Of a DNA stretch of 64,000 nucleotides, positions 56,876-64,000 are shown in pieces. The stretch spans positions 682,001 through 746,000 of the forward strand of contig NZ_QAOW01000001.1 of the NCBI RefSeq assembly GCF_003051005.1, given 5' to 3'. The translations under genes were made by a program, and so were the position numbers. Below the pieces are notes generated by a model. That model did no database searches. It was not told the DNA's origin and saw only the letters and a list, made by a program, of their open reading frames with translations. The DNA comes from Rhodococcus sp. OK519 (lineage in GTDB: Bacteria; Actinomycetota; Actinomycetes; Mycobacteriales; Mycobacteriaceae). The stretch's first letter is position 1, and each line of letters begins with the position of its first letter.

Positions 56876-58992
56876 CCGTTGCAGTGGCGACCCGGGCCGA
56901 GACGCACTGTCCGTACTGCGGCCTGCAGTGTGCGATGACGCTCACGCCCGGCGGCGTGTCCGGTGTGAGTGTGACGGGACGGCAGTTCCCGACCAACCGG
57001 GGCGGTCTGTGCCAGAAGGGCTGGACGAGCGCCGAATTGCTGCGTCATCCCGACCGGCTCACGACGCCGCTCGTCCGGGTCGACGGACGACTGCAGCCCG
57101 CGTCGTGGGACGACGCGCTGGATCGGGTGGCAGAAGGCTTCCGGGCCGCACACGCCGTCGGCGGCGCGGATGCGGTCGGCATCTTCGGCGGGGGCGGGCT
57201 GACCAACGAGAAGGCTTATCTGCTCGGGAAGTTCGCGCGCGTCGCACTGGGTACGTCGAACATCGACTACAACGGTCGGTTCTGCATGTCGGCGGCGGCG
57301 GCGGCCGGGGTCCGGGCGTTCGGGCTGGACCGCGGTCTGCCGTTCCCGGTGTCGGATCTGACCTCGGCGAAGGCAGTCCTGCTGGTCGGCGGCAACGTGG
57401 CGGAGACGATGCCACCCTTCCTCGGGCACCTCGCGGCGGCGGCCGATACCGGCGGGCTGATCGTCGCCGACCCCCGTCGCACCGCGACCGTGGAACGCGC
57501 GCTCGCCGGCGGCGGCCTGCACCTGCAACTCGCACCGGGCACGGATCTGCCGCTAGCCCTGGGCATGCTGCACCTCGCGGTCACCGAGGGGCACCTCGAC
57601 CGCGAGTACGTCGAGGCGCGCACCACCGGCTTCGACGACGCCTGGCTCGCCGCGGCGCAGTGGTGGCCCGAGCGCACCGAACGGGTCACCGGGGTGCCCG
57701 TCGCGTCGTTGCGCCGGGCCGTGGAGATTCTGTCGCGCTCGCGCCGCTCGGACACAGGCGCCTACGTCCTCACCGCTCGCGGCACCGAGCAGCACGCGAC
57801 CGGCACCGACACCGTCTCCGCGTGGATCGGGTTGGCTCTGGTGCTGGGCCTGCCCGGACGCCGGGGTAGCGGCTACGGCCCGATCACCGGACAGGGCAAC
57901 GGTCAGGGCGGACGCGAGCACGGACAGAAGGCCGATCAGCTGCCCGGCTACCGCAAGATCACCGATCCTGCTGCGCGCGAGCATGTTGCGCGGGTGTGGG
58001 GGATCGACCCGGTGGAGCTTCCCGGTCCGGGGCGCAGTGCGTACGAACTACTCGACGCCCTCGGGCGCCCGGACGGACCGCGTGCGCTGATGGTGCACGG
58101 GGCCAACCTCGCGGTCTCGGCCCCGCGAGCCGGGCACGTCGTCGACCGCCTGCGCTCGCTGGATCTGCTGGTGGTGTGCGACTTCCTGCTGTCGGAGACC
58201 GCCGCAATGGCCGACGTCGTGCTGCCCGTGCTGCAGTGGGCCGAGGAGGAGGGCACCATGACGAGCCTCGAAGGGCGGGTGCTCCGACGTCGTCGTGGAG
58301 CGCTGCCTCCTGGCGGCGCCCGCAGTGAGCTCGAGGTGCTGTGCGAGTTGGCCGTTCGGCTCGGCCAGCCCGCATCGAGGTTTCCGGTGGAGCCGCGGGT
58401 CGTGTTCGACGAACTGCGCCGCGCATCGGCCGGCGGAATCGCCGACTACGCGGGTGTCACGTACGACCGGTTGGATGCGGGGGAGGTACTGCACTGGCCG
58501 TGCCCCGAGGTCGGGCATCCCGGCACACCGCGGCTGTTCCTGGACCGCTTCGCCACCGACGACGGCCGGGCGCGCTTCACGGCCGTCGAACACTCCGGGC
58601 CGGCGGAGGTGCCGGACGCCGACTTCCCGCTCATCGCGACCACGGGGCGCGTTCTGGCGCACTATCAGTCGGGCGCACAGACGCGGCGAGTCGATGAACT
58701 CGCCGCCGCGGCCGGTCCGATGTTCGTCGAGGTCCACCCCGACACCGCGGAACGTGCGGGTGTGTACGAAGGGGACCGTGCGATCGTCGTCGGGCGGCGG
58801 GGGCGGGTCGACGTCGAAGTGCGGTGCGACGATTCGATGCGTCTCGACACGGTGTTCCTGCCGTTCCACTTCGCGGGTGACGCCCGTGCGAACCTGCTCA
58901 CCAACCCGGCCCTCGACCCGACGAGCCGGATGCCCGAGTTCAAGGTGTGCGCGGTGCGTCTCGAAGCGGCGGCCCTGGTGGTGACTCGATGA
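56872..58992 (+). CDS. narB: Assimilatory nitrate reductase, catalytic subunit (NarB/NasA type)
   Basis: A 706-residue molybdopterin (bis-MGD) oxidoreductase that reduces nitrate to nitrite. The N-terminal [4Fe-4S] site is Cys13, Cys16, Cys20 and Cys47 (CPYCGLQC, LCQKG). The expected MoCo segments follow (YNGRFCMSAA with a possible Mo ligand Cys, GGNVAETMPPF, GPITGQGNGQGGREHG). It lacks the C-terminal [2Fe-2S] or flavin domain of some NasA proteins, so the next gene probably supplies electrons. GTG 56872 overlaps narK and the next ATG overlaps its TGA. Confidence 0.93.
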   Translation: MTVAVATRAETHCPYCGLQCAMTLTPGGVSGVSVTGRQFPTNRGGLCQKGWTSAELLRHPDRLTTPLVRVDGRLQPASWDDALDRVAEGFRAAHAVGGADAVGIFGGGGLTNEKAYLLGKFARVALGTSNIDYNGRFCMSAAAAAGVRAFGLDRGLPFPVSDLTSAKAVLLVGGNVAETMPPFLGHLAAAADTGGLIVADPRRTATVERALAGGGLHLQLAPGTDLPLALGMLHLAVTEGHLDREYVEARTTGFDDAWLAAAQWWPERTERVTGVPVASLRRAVEILSRSRRSDTGAYVLTARGTEQHATGTDTVSAWIGLALVLGLPGRRGSGYGPITGQGNGQGGREHGQKADQLPGYRKITDPAAREHVARVWGIDPVELPGPGRSAYELLDALGRPDGPRALMVHGANLAVSAPRAGHVVDRLRSLDLLVVCDFLLSETAAMADVVLPVLQWAEEEGTMTSLEGRVLRRRRGALPPGGARSELEVLCELAVRLGQPASRFPVEPRVVFDELRRASAGGIADYAGVTYDRLDAGEVLHWPCPEVGHPGTPRLFLDRFATDDGRARFTAVEHSGPAEVPDADFPLIATTGRVLAHYQSGAQTRRVDELAAAAGPMFVEVHPDTAERAGVYEGDRAIVVGRRGRVDVEVRCDDSMRLDTVFLPFHFAGDARANLLTNPALDPTSRMPEFKVCAVRLEAAALVVTR

Positions 58993-60479
58993 CCCGGCGG
59001 GTGGTGATCGTCGGCAACGGCATGGCCGGCGCGCGGCTGGCCGAGGAGTTGCGGCGCCGCGAGCGCGATCCCGAGCGGCTCGAGGTGGTCGTTTTCGGTG
59101 CGGAACCGCGAGCGGCGTACAACCGGATACTGCTCTCGAACGTGTTGGCGGGCAGCATCACCGCCCGCGATACCCGGCTGCGGCCCGACGACTGGTGGGG
59201 GCGTAACCACGTCGACGTCCGCACTGGGGTACGGGTGACGGGGATCGACACCGCTGCCCGAATCGTGCGAAGCGACGACGGCGCGGTGCTCGGCTACGAC
59301 GAGTTGGTGCTGGCGACCGGGAGCGTCCCGTTCGTGCCCCGCATCGAGGGCATGGCGCCCCACGACGGCCGGGTGGTCGCGTTCCGCACCGTCGAGGATT
59401 GCGAGCGGATCGCTGCTGCCGCCCGGCAGGGCTGCCGCGCGGTGGTTCTCGGCGGCGGACTCCTCGGCCTCGAAGCCGCCCGCGGGCTGCTGCAGCGCGG
59501 TGTCGACGTCACCGTCGTGCATCCCAGGTCGGTGCCGATGGAGCGTCAGTTGGATGTCGGCGGTGGCCGGGTTCTCGTGCGGATCCTGGACGGTCTGGGG
59601 GTGCGCATGCTGCTCGAACGTCGCGCGGTCGCGTTGCAGGACAGGCCGGCCGGACGGACGCTGCTTCTCGACGACGGCACGGCGCTGCCTGCCGATCTCG
59701 TGGTGCTCACCGCCGGAATCCGCCCGGCCACCGATCTGGCACTGGCGGCCGGGATCAGCGTGGAGCAGGGCGTGGTCGTCGACGATGCTCTGCGCGCCAG
59801 TGCTCCGCACGTGTGGGCGATCGGGGAGTGCGCGCAGCACCGCGGCGAGGTGTACGGGCTGGTGCAGCCGGGGTGGGAGCAGGCCGCGGTGGTGGCGGAC
59901 CGGATCACCGCCGCCGATTCGGACGCCGAGTACCACGGCACCCCGGCCCTGACGCGACTGAAGGCTCACGACATCGACCTCGCGTCGATGGGTGACGTCA
60001 CGGCGGACCTGCACGACGAGGACTGCGACGTCCTGGTGCTCGCCGATCCGTCCCGCGGGCGCTACGCCAAACTCGTCGTCGCGGACGATCGGATCGTCGG
60101 CGCGGTGCTGCTCGGCTGCCCCGACACCGTCGGGACCGTCACACAGCTGTTCGACTCGGAACTTCCTGTCCCGCAAGACCGCATGGCACTGCTGACGGGT
60201 CGAGGTGCGACTGCGGTGGCATCGGTCAGCCCCGCCGGAATGCCGGGTGGCGCGGTGATCTGCCGGTGCAACTCGGTGACCAAGTCGAGTCTCACGACGG
60301 CCTGGCGTGCCGGCGCGCGTTCGGTTGCGGCACTCGCCACGGCCACGCGCGCGACGACGGGCTGTGGTGGCTGCGGTTCGGCGGTGGAAGGCATCTGCGA
60401 GTGGCTGCGGACAACCGATCCGCAGCACGAGCACGAGGAAACGAACATTCAACCGGCCCGGAAGGAAGGTGCGGCATGA
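58989..60479 (+). CDS. FAD-dependent reductase with BFD-type [2Fe-2S] domain, nitrate reductase electron donor
   Basis: A 496-residue pyridine nucleotide-disulfide-type reductase. FAD-binding GNGMAGARLAEEL is at the N-terminus and the NAD-binding GGGLLGLEAARGL in the middle. Its C-terminus has a BFD-like [2Fe-2S] site: Cys425-x-Cys427, Cys459-x-x-Cys462. It matches the N-terminal half of NirB (next gene) in architecture, so it looks like a NasB-type NAD(P)H reductase for the nitrate reductase. ATG 58989 and its own stop are in ATGA overlaps with narB and nirB. Confidence 0.85.
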   Translation: MTRRVVIVGNGMAGARLAEELRRRERDPERLEVVVFGAEPRAAYNRILLSNVLAGSITARDTRLRPDDWWGRNHVDVRTGVRVTGIDTAARIVRSDDGAVLGYDELVLATGSVPFVPRIEGMAPHDGRVVAFRTVEDCERIAAAARQGCRAVVLGGGLLGLEAARGLLQRGVDVTVVHPRSVPMERQLDVGGGRVLVRILDGLGVRMLLERRAVALQDRPAGRTLLLDDGTALPADLVVLTAGIRPATDLALAAGISVEQGVVVDDALRASAPHVWAIGECAQHRGEVYGLVQPGWEQAAVVADRITAADSDAEYHGTPALTRLKAHDIDLASMGDVTADLHDEDCDVLVLADPSRGRYAKLVVADDRIVGAVLLGCPDTVGTVTQLFDSELPVPQDRMALLTGRGATAVASVSPAGMPGGAVICRCNSVTKSSLTTAWRAGARSVAALATATRATTGCGGCGSAVEGICEWLRTTDPQHEHEETNIQPARKEGAA

Positions 60480-63001
60480 ACGGACTGACCGCGATCGTCA
60501 TCGGACACGGCATGGTGGGTCACCGGTTCGTCGAGGCGCTGCGCGCGCGCGACGGCGCCGACACCTGGAGCGTGACTGTGCTGTGCGAGGAGGGCGTGCC
60601 CGCCTACGACCGGGTTGCACTGTCGTCGTATGTCGGCTCGTGGGATGCGAAGGAACTCGCGCTGGCGGGCAACGACTTCGCCGGCGACGCCGCCGTCGAC
60701 CTGCGGGTGGGGGTGCGCGCGGAAACGATCGACCGCACGGCCCGCACCGTCACCACCTCGGACGGGGAGGTCCTCGGCTACGACGCCCTCGTCCTCGCGA
60801 CCGGGTCGTACCCGTTCGTCCCGCCGGTGCCCGGGCACGAGCACGAGCGGTGCTTCGTCTACCGCACGCCGTCCGACCTCGACGGCATCCGCGCCCGGGC
60901 CGAGGCAGTCGAACCTGGCGCTGTGGGCGTGGTGGTCGGGGGCGGACTGCTGGGGCTCGAGGCCGCGAACGCGCTACGGCAACTCGGGATGGCGCCGCAC
61001 GTGGTCGAACACAACGCCCGTCTGATGCCGCTGCAGGTCGACGACGGTGGCGGCGCCGTGCTCGCACGCCTGGTCACGGACCTCGGGCTCACGCTCCACA
61101 CCGATACCGGTCTCGCGTCGATCTCCGACGGCCCGACCGGCGTGCGGGTCGAGTTGTCCGACGGTTCGGTGATCGACGCGGCGCTGCTGGTGTTCTCGGC
61201 GGGCGTGCGCCCCCGCGATCAACTCGCCCGCGATACCGGCCTCGACATCGCCGAGCGCGGCGGCATTCTCACCGACAGTAGTTGCGTCACATCCGATCCC
61301 ACCGTCTATGCGATCGGGGAGTGTGCCGCGGTCGAGGGGCGCTGCTACGGGCTCGTCGCACCCGGGTACACCACCGCCGAGGTTGTCGCGGACCGACTCC
61401 TCGGCGGCGACGCCGTCTTCCCGGGCGCCGACCTGTCCACCAAGCTCAAGTTGCTGGGAGTCGACGTCGCGAGCTTCGGCGACGTGCACGCCACCACACC
61501 CGGCGCCCTCGAAGTGGTATTCAGCGACGCCGCGAAGGGCACGTACGCCAAGCTCGTGGTCTCCGACGACGCGAAGACCCTCCTCGGCGGCATCCTGGTC
61601 GGTGACGCGACGGCCTACGGGTCGCTGCGGCCGCTCGTCGGGCGCGAGTTGCCCGGAGATCCGGCGGCACTGATCTCCCCGGTAGGCGAGAAGCCCGGTG
61701 CGGGTTCACTTCCCGACGATGCGCAGGTGTGCTCGTGCAACGCCGTCACCAAACGTGAGATCTGTGCGGCGATTGCGGACGGCGCGTGCGACGTCGCGGC
61801 AGTCAAGTCGTGTACCGACGCGGGAACCACGTGCGGCGGCTGCCTACCCACCGTGAAGGCGCTCCTCGCCTCGTCCGGGGTGGAGCTGTCGAAGGCGTTG
61901 TGCGAGCACTTCACCCAGTCCCGCGCCGAGCTGTTCGAGATCGTTCGCGCCACCGGCACCCGCACATTCTCGGGGCTCATCGCGCAGTACGGCACCGGAA
62001 CCGGCTGCGACATCTGCAAGCCCGTCGTCGCATCGATTCTCGCGTCCACGTCGTCCGATCACGTCCTCGACGGCGAGCAGGCGTCGCTGCAGGACACCAA
62101 CGACCACTTCCTCGCGAACATCCAGCGCAACGGGACGTACTCGGTGGTGCCGCGGATGCCCGGCGGCGAGTGCACGCCCGAGCAGCTCATCACGATCGGC
62201 GAGATCGCACGCGACTACGGACTGTACGTCAAGGTCACCGGCGGTCAGCGGATCGACCTGTTCGGCGCCCGGGTGGAACAGCTACCCGAGATCTGGCAGC
62301 GGCTGATCGACGTGGGTATGGAATCCGGTCAGGCATACGGGAAGTCGTTGCGCACTGTGAAGAGCTGTGTGGGCTCCACCTGGTGCCGGTACGGCGTGCA
62401 GGACTCCGTGGGCATGGCAGTCCGACTCGAGAACCGGTACCGGGGGCTGCGGTCGCCACACAAGATCAAGTTCGGAGTGTCGGGGTGCGCGCGGGAATGC
62501 GCGGAGGCCCGTGGCAAGGACGTCGGCGTCATCGCCACCGAGAACGGCTGGAACCTGTACGTCGGGGGTAACGGCGGCCAGTCGCCCAAGCATGCCCAGT
62601 TGCTCGTCGGGGGGCTCGACGACGAGACGCTCGTCCGGTACATCGACCGCTACCTCATGTTCTACGTGCGCACCGCCGACCGGCTGCAGCGCACCGCGCC
62701 GTGGGTGGAATCGCTCGAAGGTGGCCTCGATCACCTGAGGGCCGTGGTGTGTGACGACAGTCTCGGCATCGCCGCCGACCTCGAGGCGGCGATGGCCCGG
62801 CACGTCGCCGGCTACCGCGACGAATGGGCCGGTGTGCTCGACGATCCCGACAAATTGTCGAGGTTCGTGTCCTTCGTCAACGCGCCCGACGTGCCCGACC
62901 CGACGGTCGCGTTCGACGACTCGGGTCCCCGCAAGGTGCCCGTCCTGATGGGCATTCCGGACGTTCCGGCCCGTGGCCCGGAACTCTCCTCGAGCCGGTA
63001 A
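60476..63001 (+). CDS. nirB: NAD(P)H-dependent nitrite reductase, large subunit NirB
   Basis: An 841-residue assimilatory nitrite reductase that reduces nitrite to ammonium. FAD (GHGMVGHRFVEAL) and NAD (GGGLLGLEAANAL) domains are followed by a BFD-type [2Fe-2S] segment (VCSCNAV, TTCGGC) and a second Cys pair (GCDIC). The C-terminal siroheme-[4Fe-4S] domain has Cys631, Cys637, Cys671 and Cys675. ATG 60476 overlaps the previous stop. nirD follows 63 bp later. Confidence 0.95.
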   Translation: MNGLTAIVIGHGMVGHRFVEALRARDGADTWSVTVLCEEGVPAYDRVALSSYVGSWDAKELALAGNDFAGDAAVDLRVGVRAETIDRTARTVTTSDGEVLGYDALVLATGSYPFVPPVPGHEHERCFVYRTPSDLDGIRARAEAVEPGAVGVVVGGGLLGLEAANALRQLGMAPHVVEHNARLMPLQVDDGGGAVLARLVTDLGLTLHTDTGLASISDGPTGVRVELSDGSVIDAALLVFSAGVRPRDQLARDTGLDIAERGGILTDSSCVTSDPTVYAIGECAAVEGRCYGLVAPGYTTAEVVADRLLGGDAVFPGADLSTKLKLLGVDVASFGDVHATTPGALEVVFSDAAKGTYAKLVVSDDAKTLLGGILVGDATAYGSLRPLVGRELPGDPAALISPVGEKPGAGSLPDDAQVCSCNAVTKREICAAIADGACDVAAVKSCTDAGTTCGGCLPTVKALLASSGVELSKALCEHFTQSRAELFEIVRATGTRTFSGLIAQYGTGTGCDICKPVVASILASTSSDHVLDGEQASLQDTNDHFLANIQRNGTYSVVPRMPGGECTPEQLITIGEIARDYGLYVKVTGGQRIDLFGARVEQLPEIWQRLIDVGMESGQAYGKSLRTVKSCVGSTWCRYGVQDSVGMAVRLENRYRGLRSPHKIKFGVSGCARECAEARGKDVGVIATENGWNLYVGGNGGQSPKHAQLLVGGLDDETLVRYIDRYLMFYVRTADRLQRTAPWVESLEGGLDHLRAVVCDDSLGIAADLEAAMARHVAGYRDEWAGVLDDPDKLSRFVSFVNAPDVPDPTVAFDDSGPRKVPVLMGIPDVPARGPELSSSR

Positions 63002-63064
63002 TCGCGGAGTAACGCAGCGGAAACAACGCGACTTTTGAATGAGCACAGCACAGGGAGGTCTGCG

Positions 63065-63487
63065 ATGACGGTGATGGAGAGCTGGGTGCCCGGCGAGGTC
63101 GGCACCCACGAGACGCCTTTCGTGGCGGAGGGACGGCACTGGACGTCCGCGTGTACCCGTGGCCATCTGATCCCGGGGCGCGGCGTGGCCGTGCTGCTGC
63201 GGGGCGGGACTCAGGTGGCGCTGTTCCGACTGGCCGACGGCAGCCTGCGGGCGGTCGGCAACATCGATCCCATCGGTCGTGCCGCGGTGATGTCCCGCGG
63301 CCTGGTCGGGGATCGGCACGGCGAGCCGACGGTGGCGTCGCCGCTGCTCAAGCAGGCGTTCTCGCTGATCGACGGACGCTGCCTGGACGACGACGCGGTG
63401 CGCCTGCCGGTGTATCCGGTCCGGGTGGTCGAGGGCCGCGGTCAGGACGTCGTGCAGGTGTGCGCGATACCGGTCGGGTCGACGTGA
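63065..63487 (+). CDS. nirD: Nitrite reductase small subunit NirD
   Basis: A 140-residue Rieske-fold protein, the small subunit of NirBD. As in other NirD proteins, the Rieske Cys/His ligands are absent, so no Fe-S cluster is expected. ATG 63065 follows CAGGGAGG; an in-frame ATG at 63035 is less likely. Its TGA overlaps the GTG of the next gene, so the two are coupled. Confidence 0.92.
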   Translation: MTVMESWVPGEVGTHETPFVAEGRHWTSACTRGHLIPGRGVAVLLRGGTQVALFRLADGSLRAVGNIDPIGRAAVMSRGLVGDRHGEPTVASPLLKQAFSLIDGRCLDDDAVRLPVYPVRVVEGRGQDVVQVCAIPVGST

Positions 63488-64000
63488 CGGTTGGGGGGCC
63501 GCCGAGCGGCGACGAACTGCGGGGGTTCACCGTCGGGATCACGGCGTCGCGGCGGGCCGACGAACTGGCGACGCTGCTGACCAGGCGCGGCGCCGACGTC
63601 GTCCACGCGCCCGCGATCCGGATCATCCCGCTGGCCGACGACACGGAACTGGCCCGCGTGACCGACGCGATCATCGCCGATCCGCCGGACGCGATCGTGG
63701 CGACCACCGGCATAGGTTTTCGAGGCTGGATGGGCGCCGCCGAGGGGTGGGGCCGCGCCGAGCAACTGCTGACGGCGCTGGGAGCGAGCCGGATCCTGGC
63801 ACGCGGCCCGAAGGCCAAGGGGGCGGTCCGCGCCGCCGATCTGCGCGAGGAGTGGTCGCCGGCGTCGGAGTCGTCGGCGGAGGTCCTCGAGCACCTGCTG
63901 GCCGAGGGCGTGGCCGGGCGCCGGATCGCGGTCCAACTGCACGGTGCGACGACGGAATGGGAACCGATTCCGGACTTCTGCGCCGCCCTGCGTGCAGCGG
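63484..64000 (+). CDS. HemD-like uroporphyrinogen-III synthase, possibly nitrate regulator NnaR type (partial)
   Basis: The first 172 codons of a gene that leaves the window. The protein begins MTVGGPPSGDELRGFTVGIT and contains TASRRADELATLL, IRIIPLADDTEL, VATTGIGFRGWM and IAVQLHGA, which fit the HemD fold. In mycobacteria a nirBD-associated protein joins a HemD domain to a winged helix and controls nitrate assimilation (NnaR). The C-terminus needed to tell the two apart is missing. Siroheme synthesis for NirB is the other plausible role. GTG 63484 overlaps the nirD stop. Confidence 0.8.
   Translation, partial: MTVGGPPSGDELRGFTVGITASRRADELATLLTRRGADVVHAPAIRIIPLADDTELARVTDAIIADPPDAIVATTGIGFRGWMGAAEGWGRAEQLLTALGASRILARGPKAKGAVRAADLREEWSPASESSAEVLEHLLAEGVAGRRIAVQLHGATTEWEPIPDFCAALRAA

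Overview
The window is high-GC actinobacterial DNA. Its gene content (MtrAB-LpqB, WhiB1, SecA1, PdtaS, DesA3-type desaturases, a FasR-like TetR regulator, TobH, DUF3107 and DUF3152 proteins) points to the mycolic-acid bacteria. AlkB with two rubredoxins, tandem desaturases and a nitrate-assimilation cluster suggest Rhodococcus or a close relative. From about 1 to 53 kb the order follows, as far as I recall, the Mycobacterium tuberculosis segment Rv3259 to Rv3205c read in reverse, with local insertions and losses. This is a conserved chromosomal block, not a mobile island: I see no transposase, integrase, phage gene, tRNA, rRNA or CRISPR array.

Layout. 0-5 kb: a metallopeptidase fragment, DUF3499, then manB-tobH-manA (mannose-phosphate supply for mannosylated envelope lipids and glycans). 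4.9-8.8 kb: an APC permease, then alkB-rubA-rubB-alkX for alkane hydroxylation. 8.8-20 kb: ahcY, tmk, the mtrA-mtrB-lpqB envelope/cell-cycle signalling operon, a ComF-like phosphoribosyltransferase, hpf and secA1. 20-29 kb: an Rv3235-like protein, a capless HAD protein, a WS/DGAT-like protein, and a ferredoxin reductase-like protein followed by two tandem fatty-acid desaturases, then a membrane protein and an Old Yellow Enzyme-like oxidoreductase. 29-34 kb: rsgA, aroA, an SRAP protein, an LLM monooxygenase and ybaK. 34-38 kb: sigH-rshA (thiol-oxidative stress), the 24-residue ribosomal protein bL37, a biotinylated/lipoylated carrier protein, pdtaS and whiB1. 38-47 kb: lipid kinase, membrane protein, acetyltransferase, phosphatase, orphan ParA, M20 peptidase, SDR, beta-propeller protein and rhlE. 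47-53 kb: MiaE-like ferritin-fold protein, DUF3107, fasR, DUF3152, HAD mutase, moeZ and a TIGR02569 protein. 53-64 kb: a GntR regulator divergent from a CynX/NimT-type MFS transporter, then narK-narB-FAD reductase-nirB-nirD-hemD-like, a nitrate-assimilation operon with ATGA/GTGA coupling at most junctions and running off the right edge.

The most interesting signals lie between genes. A perfect 11-bp hairpin buries the narK Shine-Dalgarno. A 21-bp element is shared, in opposite orientations, by the promoters of the desaturase reductase and the second desaturase. sigH has two candidate promoters and two starts, resembling the Streptomyces sigR/sigR-prime arrangement. Four 23-bp palindromic repeats begin inside the tmk stop region. 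At least nine genes carry a TAGnnT box 6-8 nt before the start codon, suggesting leaderless transcripts. rsgA seems to start at CTG. Functions rest on motifs and remembered family knowledge; no database search was run.
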